DNA from: Geosiphon pyriformis
Taxonomy: Eukaryota > Glomeromycota > Glomeromycetes > Archaeosporales > Geosiphonaceae
DNA length: 64,000 bases
Assembly: GCA_016748015.1 (NCBI GenBank)
Contig: JAAOMT010000057.1
Span: 142,763 to 206,762 of the forward strand
Reading direction: 5' to 3'
Below are positions 11,560 to 24,645 of this stretch, in pieces (the first letter of the stretch is position 1; the number at the start of each line of letters is the position of its first letter). A model generated the notes under the pieces. It did not search any database and was not told the origin of the DNA. It worked only from the letters and a program-made list of their open reading frames with translations. The translations under genes were made by a program, and so were the position numbers.

Positions 11560-12480
11560 CTAGAAATCTGATTGAATCAAACCGAACCGATTTTTAAATA
11601 CTGTTCGATTTATTAACTAAACCAAATTTTTAAAGTAAGTTCAGTTCGAGTTCGAAATTGAATCTTTTTGACAAGTTTGAGTTCAGTTCAGGTCTGGTTC
11701 AAAGTTCATAAACTTGTTCGAATTCGATAGAATTAAAAAAAATATATTTTTTGTATTATTTGTTCATTAATCATTACTTTGTTTAATTACTATGATCAGT
11801 ATAAAACTATACATATATGACAACTTTGCTTTCCAACTTACCACAATAAACTTATTGTCTGTATTATCTAATATTACTAAAGATTCAAAATTTGAAATAA
11901 TGGAATTTGATAATCCAAATAATTCAAATATTAATATTTCTGGTAAATATAATTTTTAGAATAAAGTATAAAACTATTTTAATAAGTTTGAATAAACCAA
12001 AAAAAACAGCTAAATATAGCAGTCTTAAAATGTATGCATAAATTATTTTTTGTAAAATATAAACACTACCAAATTTTTATAATATTATTTAAAGGCTTTT
12101 TACTAAACAATATATATTACAACAGAAAAATATTATAAGAAAAACAAAATATTTAAAAAGATTATAAGTTAATTAAAAAAAATTTAACAGATAAGATTAC
12201 CAATTTAACTAGAAAACTGTTTTAGTTTTTTGTAATAACTGCTATTAAAATTAAAAAAAATTAATTAATAATATAACATAGTTTTTAATAATTAAATTTA
12301 AATATGTTTATAAACTTCAAACCAAATTTGAATTAAACTTGTTGTTTGAGTTTAAGTTTAATTTAAATTCAGTAATTTTAAGTTTGATTCAAGTTTAAAT
12401 TCAAAATTTAGCCAAAATTTCTATTTAAGTTTAGTTTTAATTTAATAATTTGATTAAATTTAAATTAAACCAACTAAATA
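11560..12480. repeat. Possible small inverted-repeat element (decayed)
   Basis: The left side (about 11570-11730) is rich in alternating CGAACC / GTTCGAATTCGA words, unusual in this composition. The right side (about 12310-12480) has the same kind of text in reverse orientation with C:G replaced by T:A (AAACTTAAA / TTTAAGTTT words). This fits a decayed terminal-inverted-repeat element of about 0.9 kb. No coding capacity is seen. The boundaries are approximate. Confidence 0.3.
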
Positions 12481-13399
12481 TTAGAATTTTACAATTCAAT
12501 TATAATAAAATTATAATATATTTTAATTAAAAACTTAAATTAAATACAAAAAATTAAGAAATATTAATATAATTAAACAATTATTATATATATTTAATAA
12601 TAATAAATCTTATTATAATTTAATATTTTTGTATATTTTTATTGATATAGTTTAATATTTCAAATTTACAATGTTTTAAAATTAATTATTAAGAAATATA
12701 ATTGATTAATTTGTTTTTAATTATATTAATTATAATTATAATTAATATAATTAATTAATAATTTTTTTTTATGTATTTAATAAGTGTAGTCTAATCATTA
12801 TATAAAATTATAGAATTATATAAGCTTCTATATTAAGTGTGACTTGTGTTTTTTTTATACATAATCAACTATTCAGACCAATTAAAACAACACTAAACAT
12901 TTAAACTATCTACAATTGGAAAGTTATACAAAAAACTAAAACATACACTAAACAAACAAAAATATAAACTAAAACAAACATAAACATCTAATCTAATACC
13001 AAAATTATGAATCATCTTAAAAGATCACAAAGATATTAAATTAAATATAACTAGTATTATAGATCTATTATACAGTAAAAAATTATATTTCTTATAATGT
13101 ATTTTTAGTTTAGTGGTTAACAACTACATAATAAATCTGTAATCCTTAATAAAAACTCAAACCAAATTAATAACTAATAACATACTATTAAAACCACCAC
13201 CCAATAAATATACTATATTAACCACTTATTTTTTCATTACAAAGTTTTTGGCTAGCAATATATATAAATAATTAGAAAACTCAGCCTTATATAGAAATTG
13301 GATTATTATATTGTTAATAGCATATGTATTCAACAAACTAATCTATACTTCAATAGTCTTTGAAATCAAATTTTTTCTAATATTATTATTATAAATACA

Positions 13400-16300
13400 A
13401 AAAAACATATAATTAGAATCCTCAACCAACTCACATCTAAGACACAATATGCTAAGATAACTTGAATTAAATAATCTTTTTTTCTTGGCTACAAATATTC
13501 AGTAATATAGAGCTTTTATGAAATAAAACTAAAGAGCCACAAAAACAGAACTGGTGAAACCAAATCAAATCTGACTATTAAAATATCACACATTAAATGT
13601 TTTATTTATATTAATTATGTTATACAGAATATTATCTATAATATTATTAGCATATTTGAATTTTCAATTAACAAAACTGATGGCTTTAAAAAAATGTCTA
13701 ATAAAGTAATAGACACTTCCAAAAACAGGTCTGTTTTCAATAGCTAAAAAGTGGCATAATATTTTAACAGACAGTATAAGATTAAACATAATGACAACAT
13801 TAACAAAAAAAACAGTATGCTTATTATCAACAACTTTAGAATAATTTTTAATCTTGTTTTAATTAACTGAAAGATTTTTTGAGATAATAATCTAGTAAAT
13901 TTGTTTCTTTTCTATCCAATATTTAGCATAAAAATTGAAACTAATAATTTTTTCAATTAAAACACCTATATTTAATAATACTTAAGTATCTGTAAATAAA
14001 ACAACTGAGTTAAACACTAAAATATACTTTAGAGCAAAAGCAATAATTTGTAGTTTTGCCAGAATTAAAGAGAGCAAATTACATATTCTAATCTCCATAC
14101 TTATGTCAATATTTAAAAAGTAAACAGTAATATTATCACAAGCACAAACAGATTCCAAACTCTTAACTGAAGCATTTATATAAACAACTATATTATTTAA
14201 CTTATTTTTTATAAAACACTTATCAATATAATCAAATTTGCCAAAGCAATAATTAAAAAACAGACAAAAAAGTCAGAGTACTACTATTAACTAAATTGTT
14301 ATTTTTAATCAATTTAATTAGCAAACTAAATCAACCAGAAATTGGACCCTTAGAATTTAATCTCTTTTACCTATAAAAATTGCTCTATATAAAACACTTG
14401 CTGCAATAATCCAAAAGTTGGTTTGTAAAAATAATACCAAATCTTTTCAGAAAATTCACTACACTCAAATATCATTCCAAGCCAAAATATTTACAACAAT
14501 AATACTACTACCAATACAAAAAACATTTAACAGATTATCATTTAAGAATAACTTATATATTATTAGAATGTTGGTCATACTGGCCAAAAAGCAATTCATA
14601 AGATTAATTAATAATGTGATTAGAAAACACAGGAATTGCTGGAGCATTTAACTAATAGCTTGTAGATTCATAGCTTTATGTTTAAACAATTTGCTGAGAA
14701 TACTATTTGAATTAACAAAAACTACCAAATTTGTCAAAGAATTTTCAGTTTGTATTTGCTTGAATATTTTAAAACCATATAATTCAGAATGTAAAATAAT
14801 TTTATTGGGAAAATTTTTAAGTAAATTAGTCTTAAGCTTTAGCTCTTTTTTTAATATCCTGTCATATTTTTTACATACATTTACTAAAGCATGACTAAAT
14901 TACAATCTGTAATTAACTATTGGCTGCAAAACAACAAACACCAAATATAGAAACTACTTATTAGACACAGCTTTTCTTAAAACCAAATTTGTAAAGAACT
15001 TGATATCTAAATAAATCTTGGCAAAACTCAGTTTAAAAAAACCATTAGTAAACAAAAAAATGCCCAAATATCTATAAAATTTACTCTTTTTGGTTATAAA
15101 AATGTTCAAACTACTTATTAACAAATAAGAAACTCCTTCTTTTTGATTAATGGATATAGTAATTGTTTTATCCATATTAATAAAAATGTTATTGATTTAA
15201 AAAAATTTATCAGTTATGTTCAGAATATGCTAAATAGTAAACATGTTATTTTTAATCCAAATTGTATTATCTATAAAAGCATCTGCTATCAAAAAAAACA
15301 TTTTGCCACTTTTAAGATTTTGTTTGCTAATCTGTATAAAAAATTTTGAATCTAATCTGTAATCATATAAATTGTTATGTCTTTTAATCTTATAAAACAA
15401 AAAATCATAAAAAATTTTCTATAGCAAGACAAAAAAACTTTATCTTGATCCAGCTTATTATGAATAATGTACTCCTTAGTAAACCCAAAATTTGTAATTA
15501 TTTAATTGATTTAATTATTATATATACTCTTAAAAAACCTAATAAAATAGAAATACATCTTGATCTTAATCAAACTGTTTTTTAAATAATTTTATTCAAC
15601 AGAATTATACATTTTACATATATTCTGGAAAATCAGTTACAGTTTTCTGTTTTTTTTTAATGTATTTTTAATAACAAAATCAACAGCAAAAATAGGAATT
15701 TAAGTAAATATGTCTTTTAAAACTAAGAAATTATTACCATGTAAGACTTCAAAATTATTACAGACTAGAAAGATCTTATTTAAGAAGATTTTAGATAAGA
15801 TTTTTTGGACTGTTTCAATTAAGGCTATTGGTTTGATATTTATAAGAGTCTTTTTTCAATTATATAATTTTAGTATCATAAAAACCTAGATTCTTTTTTA
15901 CTGTATAGAAACTGTATCTAACACCAAATATACATTGAAAATATTTAACAAACCACCTAAAATCTGTTCATTATCATGTTTTCAGAGCTTATTAAGGATA
16001 TTAAAAAGACTAACAATATTATAAGTAATTATTTGGGGTGTTAAAACAAATAATAAATCTGTAACTTGGTATTTAATAGTTGATAATATTGGTAATATTT
16101 GAAAATTTTGGAGTTTAAAGGTTTTGGTTAAGTTTTTTGTATAATAAACAGAGATTTAATTAATGGTTTCTTCTGTGAAATTTTTTTTTCAGTGTAGTGG
16201 CTGGTTTAATCTGGCAGTTATACTTTTCTGGTAAGCTATTTTTAAATTTCTATCTTTATTTCTGGGTTTTTTATTAGACTATTCTTGATGTTAAATACTC

Positions 16301-17430
16301 AGTGCTTAATTTTTTTAATCAATTAGTAAACAACAAAGAAATAAAACAAAAAATAAAAAAAATAAAAAATAAAAAATAAAAAAAAATAAAAAAAAAAATA
16401 AGAAATTAGTATTCTATTAATAGCTGTGATCAAAAGTTATTGTTTTAATATAGTTAAATATTGGATTTTATCAACATAGAGTATTAATAGTGGCAAAAAT
16501 AATTAATATTTTTAATCAAGTAATAATAATATAGATTTAATGATAATAAATAATTTTATTAATATGAGAATAATTCTATTTTAAGTTGTAAAAAACTACT
16601 TTTTGAAGGAAGAGATATTGTTCTAAATTAATATGAACTTTATTGAATTCTTTTAGAATTACTTTTTTTGCTTTTAATATTCTCACTATATATATATAAT
16701 TTATGTTATATAAGATCTCATATTTTCTTGAGCAATATGTTTTATTTTTTCTGATAATATACTTATTGCTAAGCAATATGTTATAATTTTTTTGACAATA
16801 TGCTTATTACTAAGCAATATGCTATAATTTATTGACAATGTGCCTATTGCTAAGTAATATGTTATAATTTTTTAATATTGTGTTTACTTGCTAAGTTCTA
16901 TTCTCCTATTGGTCTATTTTTTTATCTGTTTTTTTTATTTTTTTTTTTGTATTTTTCTATAAATAACAATGGCTTTTTTATTAAGTATATTTTTGACAAC
17001 TTACAAAAACTCATCAAAATTAATATTATATATTACTTTTGAAAAAACATTATTATTAATATGCTTTAAGAAAACATATTAATTAGACTATTAATTAGAC
17101 AAAACACTAAGTATTATGTACTTTCTCATCTATTTTTCTATAATTGTATTGATTATAAATTTGACTTCACATAACTTTAGAATCAACTCATTATTAATTA
17201 CCAAATAATTAAGTATTACTTTTCGAAATAATTGATCTAAAATACTCTTAATCATTTTTCTTTTATTAAAACAAAAATTTTCTATATGCTTGTTTATAGT
17301 TTTTTTAATAAGATTATTTTTGGCAATTTTAGATTCATAATATTTGAATTTATAATACTTTTTTTTGACTTCCAACAGATGACATAAAATCTTCTTCAAA
17401 CTTTTGTCATTATTAATCATAATATACACT
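13400..17430 (-). pseudogene. LINE reverse transcriptase relic
   Basis: The upstream part (17130-17429) encodes 'NKRKMIKSILDQLFRKVIL', a linker block typical of these LINEs. After the LTR insertion, the RT continues. The catalytic box is at 15257-15286, where YVDDT has become F-I-D-N-T, followed by the 'NIFINMDKT' segment. Then come 'YRYLGIFLFTNGFFKLSFAK', 'PIVNYRL' and 'LYGFKIFKQIQTENS', and near 13430 a Cys motif 'CLRCELVEDSNY'. Very high AT, many TAA/TAG stops and loss of a catalytic Asp show it is long dead. Confidence 0.7.
16017..16968 (-). mobile_element. Decayed solo LTR, A/B family, inside the LINE
   Basis: Read on the minus strand it starts TGTTATTTATAGAAAAA, contains the 'GACCAATAG' block and remnants of the AGCAATATG modules, and ends near the 'AATAATTTGTT...' block that closes the LTRs at 20340 and 36485. 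The terminal CA is eroded (TATTATAAG on the plus strand). Length is 952 bp against 858-901 for better copies. No clear target duplication remains. Some enlargement comes from A/T runs near 16330-16400. Confidence 0.65.
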
Positions 17431-17981
17431 TTGAGGACTTTTTTCTTGTCAATTATAATTCAGGTATTAATAAAGCAATCAGTTTTTGAATCTTAATTTG
17501 GATCCAAACTCTCTATAATTTTGGTCACCAATAACTTCAGCTTAAAAAACTTTAATGATTGGTTATTTTTTAACCATTTGAATTTACTAAACTAAAGTCT
17601 AGAAAACATTTTATTAGCAGAGTTTATTATTATTTTTTTTATAATCTCCTACATAGCATTCAAATTCTCACAATCTTTTGTATTATTAAATCCAGTCATT
17701 TTTTTCAAGAGTCTGTTTAATAAACACTTTCTGAACTATAATTACTTATTGTTTTTAGCATCTTTAATTCTGAACTTTTATCTATTTCTTTTAGTCTATT
17801 TATAATTATTATTAAGATAAATATTTAAAAAACTACCTAAGTTAACTGCAATTAAAACTGTCTTGTAATTAGTATTAAAGAACTTAAAAACAATGTTAAC
17901 TTTATAATCAATAATTGTAAATGCCAGATTTTGGTTTATAAAAATGAAATCAATAATCTTCTCAATGTTTTTAAAATTGTT

Positions 17982-18520
17982 TTAAGTAAAAGTCTTGACT
18001 AATAAATATTTACTAAATAAGTTGATTAACCCTAGATCTATACCAAACCTGAAATTTGCACTTTTTTTTGAACTATTTTTATTGAAATCTCTATTTAATA
18101 TTACAAAAGTACTAAAATTAACTGTTTTAACAATAAAAGAGTTAACTTTTAACATCTGGCCAAACCTAGTCTTAGCAGAAACATTAGTATACAAACCCAA
18201 AATCATAACTGACAATTTATCCTTAAACAAAAGTTTTATTAAAATAACTTAACCAGAAATTTTTTTCATCTTAGAAACATGTTAAGCCAGTAAATTGTTC
18301 ATAATAATGGCCATTTCAGCATCAAAAAAACTTTTATTCAAACCAAACATAAAGATTTGCATTTTATTAAACTTGCTTATAATTTATGGTTTAATATTAG
18401 ATCTTAATTTTGTTTCTCTAATAATTAAAATCATATTACTTGAATCTACATGCCAACAAACAATGTTTTTATGTTTAGCAAAAACATTAAACCTTGAATA
18501 TTACATGTTATAAACTTTTA
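17982..18520 (-). pseudogene. LINE endonuclease (exonuclease-endonuclease-phosphatase fold) relic
   Basis: The minus strand reads 'KLSVMILGLYTNVSAKTRFG' and then 'NFSTFVILNRDFNKN', corresponding to the LINE endonuclease block that normally reads '..STFVVLGGDFNE'. The conserved GGDFN has become NRDFN, which is what G-to-A changes would give. Upstream, 'AIIMNNLLA-HV' and 'IIRETKLRSNIKP' fit the earlier endonuclease motifs. Stops and frame changes occur upstream of 18230. It would nick target DNA for target-primed reverse transcription if intact; here it is dead. Confidence 0.68.
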
Positions 18521-18530
18521 AACAAATTTA

Positions 18531-20339
18531 TTTATTGAGATAAAAGAGGTGCCAAAGAATTTGAGCTAGTATACAACTAATCTAACTTTACCAAAACTGA
18601 ATTAACAGATGTTTTAAGAGCTATTAATTTCGATTTTAGACTGCTTACCTTGGTGGTTAAAATTTTTGAGCTGTTTAAACCTAATATTAAGATTTTAGTC
18701 TTAACCAAAAAAGAAGATAAAAGCAGAATTTGTGAATTATTCAAAACCATACTCAAATTTAAATCCAGCTCAGAAGCTAGTACATCTATTGGAACCTAAA
18801 AAGAAGAAAAAAAAGCCATTAAAACTAAAACCATACTACCAAGTTTATGTACAATACCAAAAATCTAATCAGTCAACAGTTTTAAAAAGCATTCCAAAAA
18901 GACCAAATAAGCATACATAAAAGACTTATCCAACAAAACAGATAAAACTTTTCTATTAGAACTCAAAGCACTTAAGAAAGAAGAGCCAAAATCAAGACCA
19001 AATAATAAAATACTAAAAACAAAAGTTATTAAAACCATTTGAACTTATGATTTGCTATTGTTACCTAAGTAGAAAAACCAATTCAAATTATAAAAAAATA
19101 TGATCAAAATATGATAACATAAAATAATACAGGATAATACAAAAAAACACAGAATAATACATAATAACTTAAGATAACATATTACAAAACATAAAAATGC
19201 CATATAGTACAAAAAAACTAGTCAAACTTAGAATAACTAATAATAATATAGATAAATAAAGCAATAACAAAAATAGTAAGCAATAATTAGCAATAATAAA
19301 ACAATTAAAAACAGTCTTGTAAAATTAAAAAATATATATAAAAGAGAGTAATTGTAAAAGATAAAAAGACAGGCAAATAGACAAGAATTAACTTCCTTTT
19401 ATCTATATTTGTTACATATCCCTTATTACATTTTATATTTTATATTACTAAAATAAAGAAAATATTAACAAACTTGAAATCTACATTTATATAATTCTCA
19501 TAATTTACACATTTTAACTGAATTAATTTTGTTCTTATCTTCATTCCCAGCCAGATGTTTTTAGCATAAAACAGCTTTAGATTATTATAACTTGGACCAA
19601 TTATTCTTAATCATAGTAATTAATAATACTAATTTTTCTTTTTTGATTTTTTTTTTGATTTTTTTTGTGGAGTAGCAACTAAAAAAATTAACTGTCTGAG
19701 AATAGACTTTATAATAGTCTGGTAAAAAAAGAAAGCTCTTCCTAGAATTGAATATTAATATTATCTTATTAATTTATCAAAAAAGCAAAAAGACATTACT
19801 AAATTCTAGCAATTGTACTTAACTACAATATTGCAAAATTATCTCTCTGTGCCTTATAACCAAAGAATTCTATGAGTAAATTTACACCAATTAAAAAAGA
19901 TCTTTAAAAACTGATAACAATGACACCCTAAATAAGCCTATTAAAAAAAAATCTTTAAAAGCTTCCTAAAAACCCAAATTTTAAGCACTAAATATTACTA
20001 CTATATACTATCAAGTTTATTCATAACACTATCAAAAACAGCAGAATGAAAAATGAAAACATTTTTTTTAGTGTATAATTTGGCTAACTAAAAACAATTT
20101 TTATTTAAAATAACTTTTTTAAATATTTTTGTAGACAAATAAATAAAAGAACCAGAAACATTATACTTTAAAAAAAAATGTTTAAAACACCCACACTTTT
20201 TACAATAAACCAAACTCAATCTGATCCAAAAAAGCCTAATATTACCAAAAATAGGCTCTATATAAAAAACAAATTCTAGTATCTTATCTGATTTAAAACC
20301 AATAACAACACAGCAAACCTTATTGTCATTTTTAAATGA
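18531..20339. other. AT-rich region with unassigned retroelement-like debris
   Basis: The plus strand near 18720-19050 carries a Lys/Ser-rich broken reading frame, and 19300-19400 has a TATA-like 'TATATATAAAAGAGAG' preceded by repeated ATAATACA words, so a second kind of LTR may lie around 19040-19510. Nothing could be matched to a family. No RNA gene or live ORF was seen. Confidence 0.4.
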
Positions 20340-21215
20340 TGTTACTTATAAAAAAAAACAGATATAGAAAAAATAGTAGACCAATAAGGAAGTAATAGTT
20401 AACACGTAAGCATATTGCTCAACAATGTGGAGCAATATCAGAAATTATGGCACATTGCTTAGCAATATAGAGCAATATCAGAAATTATGACACATTGTTT
20501 AGTAATATAGAGCAATATTAGAAAATTAGGGCACATTGCTCAGCAATATGAGCATTGCTCAAGAAATCATAGCATATTACTCAAGAATGTAAGTAATCTT
20601 GTAGAACAGCAATTATATATAATGGTAGCATTAGAAAAAAAAAAGGAAACTTCTCAGTTTAGATTTGATCTAAGCAACTTTTCACATCACTAATATCAAA
20701 TAAATAATTATTTACTATCTCAAATCTACTCTTCACTATTAACACTTTATGTTGATAGTAATTAATACTTAAATACACTGGAACAATAGCTCTTGATAAT
20801 GGCTATTGATGGAATACTAATTTGTAAAATTGCCTTGGCTTATTTTCTTTATCTTTTCTTTATTTCTTGTATTTTTTTTTTTGTTGTTTACTAATTGATT
20901 AAAGATTAAGTGTTAAATTATTGACATCAAAAATTGCCTGGTAAAAGACCTCTGCAAGTGGGTAGAGCATGTAAAAAATTATGGATTACTTACCAGAGGA
21001 TTGCTGGTCATTAAACTGAAAACAAAAATTGACAGAATTACAATTCTAAAAAGCTACAGATAAACAACTATTGAATCTCTGTTCATTATACAAAGAACTT
21101 AACCAAAACCTCTAGATAACAATACCTTTAGATCACCATCATTATAAATAGCTTCTAAGCACCAAGTTATAGGTTTTGTTATTTGATTTGAGACCCCAAA
21201 TAATCACCTGTAACA
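20340..21215 (+). mobile_element. Solo LTR of the A/B Ty3/gypsy family
   Basis: 876 bp, TG...CA ends (TGTTACTTATAAAA ... CACCTGTAACA). It aligns along its whole length with the LTRs at 36485-37385, 52152-53009 and 61345-62215. Flanks ATGA (left) and ATAA (right) fit a 4-bp target duplication with one G-to-A change. No internal region adjoins it, so it is a solo LTR left by recombination. It carries the five-module AGCAAT array at about 20410-20606. Confidence 0.8.
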
Positions 21216-22569
21216 ATAATTAATTAATAATATATGTTTTTTCACTAGTTTTCTTAATAAGAGTACCAAGATTATGAGCAGTTGTTCCTATTAATAAAAT
21301 AAACCAAAGTGTCTTGAATTAATCTCTAAACATTTAAACATTTCAATTTCTCATAGTTTTTGCCATATACACTAAATTTTTTCCAATTAGAAATAATTAT
21401 TTTGAAGCCAACTAATCTGTCTGACTTGATTTAGCAAATTTTACTACAGTTTTTTGTTACAGTTTAATTAATTATAATTGAATTGACACTATTTAACTAA
21501 ATTCAGAAAAAACTACAACAATTATTTCTTTTAATATATTTATAGAAATTTTTTTAATAATTATAGTCTAATCTGAACAAATTTTTTGTCTTTTAATATT
21601 GTTATTTACAATAATTTTCTTATTTTTAACCAATAATATGGTCTTTTTTATGTTTTTTTCTAATGTAAATATTGATCAAATAATCTTTTCAAATTTTGAA
21701 AAAATAGTGGGCCTCTTAAAACCATTGATTAATAAAAAATTTTTTCTAATGAACTAAATTTTTGCTATTGTTAATTTTTTTTTATAGTTAAAAAATTAAT
21801 ATCTAATACAAAGTATTTTTTGATGAGTATTTTAATCTGAATTTTAACAATTTTTGAGTTAATTCATTTTTTGTCAAAAAAGATATTAAAAAAAAAAGAG
21901 AAAAATTTTTTGTTTTCATTTATGCTATAATCAATTAAGCCAATAGAGAAACCACAAACCAAACTAGTATTTATCTTCTTAGTTTTAGAAATATTTGCTA
22001 TTAAACCAAGAAAAAAACCATTATTAATACCTAATAAGATATTATTATCTCTACTATTATCAAACTTATTGTTTATATTTGAATATATACTGCTATTAGT
22101 ATTAGATTTGACTAAAGAAATATTTTTTTCATTTTTAGAATGCTTAATATTATTAACAAACATTTTTTTTTTGGAAAAAAAAATCTTCAACAGGACCATA
22201 AAAAACTCTTTTAAATACTTTCTTTTTAGATATAATACTATTTGAAACAGTTATTAGATTTATAATAAAGAGATTATTTAAAAAATATTTAAAAAAAATA
22301 ACAAAAAAAAATAAAAATAAAAAAACTTTTTTTTCGAAATTATGCTTTTTGAAAAATTTGGAATATAGAAGAAAAAGAAGTTTTAATTAATAATTAATGT
22401 TTTAAATTTAATTATTTAAATTTAATAATTTTAATATAATATAATTTAGTTATATATACAATTTTTTTATAAGTTAAAAAAAGTATTAATTTATATTAAA
22501 CTAATATTTTATTATAGTTTATAGTTTATAATAAATTTTTTTATTGTTTTAAATTTTTTTTATATTGTT
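21216..22569. other. AT-rich region, no supported gene
   Basis: A 111-codon minus-strand frame at 21864-22199 has a repeated Gly-Leu-Ile flavour but no recognisable domain and lies in very AT-rich sequence. I regard it as chance or a relic. No other structure was recognised. Confidence 0.4.
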
Positions 22570-23650
22570 ATTAAAGATTTTTCTATCTTTTTTTTAATGG
22601 TTTAATACTGTTTTATTGTTAATTTTGCTGTTTAATAAAAATTAATAAATTTTTGATAAGTTAATTTTTCTTTTAAAATATTTCTTTATATTTTGAATTA
22701 TATATGCTGTTAAGTTTATAATAGAATAATCAATTTTATGCTAATTACTTATATAATTACTTTGTAATAAAAGTCAACTTTTTTACAAAAAAATCTTGTT
22801 TATAAGCTCTTTAATTTAATGTATAATTACTTTATTGAGAAATTTAAAAAAGTTGTTTTAAATTTAAATTTAAAAGTTATTAACAGTTTATTAAAATTAA
22901 TAGCTAATCAATTTCAAAATATTAGTATAAAATAATTAATTTTAAAGCAATAATAAATATGTAATTTATTTTTTAAAGCAAATTTTATTTGATTTATAAA
23001 AATTATTTTAAGAAAAAATATTTTAAGTTAATAAAATTAATTCTAATTAAAATATATTTTCTTAAAAAAAAAAACTCTTTTTTTATATAATTTAATATTT
23101 TTTTTTAATATTTAAGTAAACTAAAAATATATTTTATTAAACTACAAACTATTTTGGTAAACTGTTGAATATTTTATTGAATTACTAAATATTTTATTAA
23201 AAACATTTTAATTAAATATTTAGATAATAATATTTTTTAATTATGTTTACTATTTTATAATTTCTTAATAATTTTTTTTATTTTTATTTTTTAAATTAAG
23301 TATTAAAAACCCAATTTTTTTAAGAAATAATCAAAAAATTCTGATTTAATATTAATATAATAGTTTTAATTTTTTAATAATTTAATTTAATTTGTTTTTT
23401 GTGTTTTAAGTAAAATTTAATTTTTTTTAAATATAATATTATGTTGGTTTTTTTTAATAACAAATATTAATAATATTATAATTTTTTTCTTTTATAAACT
23501 TTTTATAAACTTTTTTTTTTGTATATTATAAAACAAATTTATATAATTATTTTAATATTATAATTAAAATAATTGTAAAATATGATATAAACTATTATAA
23601 AATAGAATTTTTAATATTTAATTATAGTATTTAAATTTGTAATTTTATCC
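22570..23650 (+). repeat. M element copy 4 (most decayed)
   Basis: It can be aligned by eye with M2 (49921-50887) in the same orientation. It starts ATTAAAGATTTTT where M2 has ATTACCAGAGGTTTTT. It shares the 'TTATAATAGAATAATCAATTTTATGC' counterpart of the M2 'TAAGTGGAATGGCCAATTCC' block, the 'AGTTATTAACAGTTTATTAAA' block and the 'TAAACTAAAAATATATTTT' block. Nearly every C:G pair has become T:A. The right end is approximate. Confidence 0.55.
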
Positions 23651-24645
23651 TATAATAATAGTTAAAAAAAATTTTTTATTAATTTTTATAAGTTTAAATA
23701 GCCAATTATGTATTAAAACTACATAATTTATATTGGTAAAATTATAATTAAATTATATTTTTAAGTATTATAATTAATATTTTTTTAGTAAATTTTTTAA
23801 GTTATTATATATATTAGTTTTATTTATAATAAAAAATTATTATTAATATATAAATATTAAAAAAATATCAATTAAAAACAATAAAACAATTTTATTTAAT
23901 TAATTTATTACAAACAACTTAATATTATTTAAGAAAACCAAAAATTTTTACAATTATTAATAAACAAAAAAATAAATATAATATTTTAAAAAAACAATAA
24001 AAATAAAACAAATAATACTAATTTAAATAAAATATAATAAGTATATAAACCATAACTTAATTTGTAACATATAATATGTAAAATAAACAGTAAAACTTTT
24101 TTAGTTGAAAAAATTATTACAACAAATAATTTTTCCAAAAAAAGCTTAAAATTTGATTAACATTAGTATTTATAAAACCCAATATAACTGTAACTGTTCA
24201 TAAAAATTTTACAGAAAGTACGTAAAACAGCTTACATTAAAAGTTAACATTAGGAAAGAATAAACTTTAAAACAAGAAAATACAAAGCACATTAGAAATC
24301 CATTTACATTACAAATACTGAGACATTGATTACCAAGCAGCATTCCCATATTATAAAAAATAGTGGTTGCTTCTTTTTTTTTTAATAAAATTATTTTATT
24401 AAACACAACAAATTTTTGATTAATTAATCTTTCAATCAATGCATGTTGAAAATTTAATCTTCTTGCAATAAAGGAATTTTTGGCACAAAAGAATATAAAC
24501 ACATTTATTAATAAGATTTTACGTACTGGTTACTAAACTCTCACTGTCGGGTTTATCCGAAAGTAAATCATTTTATGATATCATGCTCATGTGATAACCT
24601 AAATCATATAAAATAACTTTCCATTCATTTCTCAACGGGCGAAAA
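23651..24645. other. AT-rich intergenic DNA and FAB1 promoter
   Basis: No gene was recognised. A 97-codon minus-strand ORF at 24209-24502 lacks any family resemblance and is probably chance. GC content rises from about 24530, which probably marks the FAB1 promoter and 5' UTR. Confidence 0.45.

Larger units (their letters stand above)
13000..18530 (-). mobile_element. Decayed non-LTR retrotransposon (LINE), interrupted by an LTR
   Basis: Fragments of one LINE ORF2 can be followed on the minus strand from about 18520 down to about 13400 in the order endonuclease, linker, reverse transcriptase, C-terminal Cys motif. Many stops and frameshifts break it. A decayed LTR of the right-hand retrotransposon family (16017-16968) sits inside, so the LINE is older. 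The 3' end is not defined; no clear poly-A tail or target duplication was found. Protein text matches the LINE type I know from Rhizophagus genomes (established knowledge, not searched here). Confidence 0.7.

Noticed and set aside
20410..20606. CRISPR-like array (regular repeats of about 40 bp)
   Set aside because: There are no spacers of unique sequence; the modules are tandem, diverged and part of an LTR in a eukaryotic genome.
24209..24502. 97-codon minus-strand ORF upstream of FAB1
   Set aside because: Low-complexity, AT-rich, no recognisable motif, and it lies in a region with no other coding signal.
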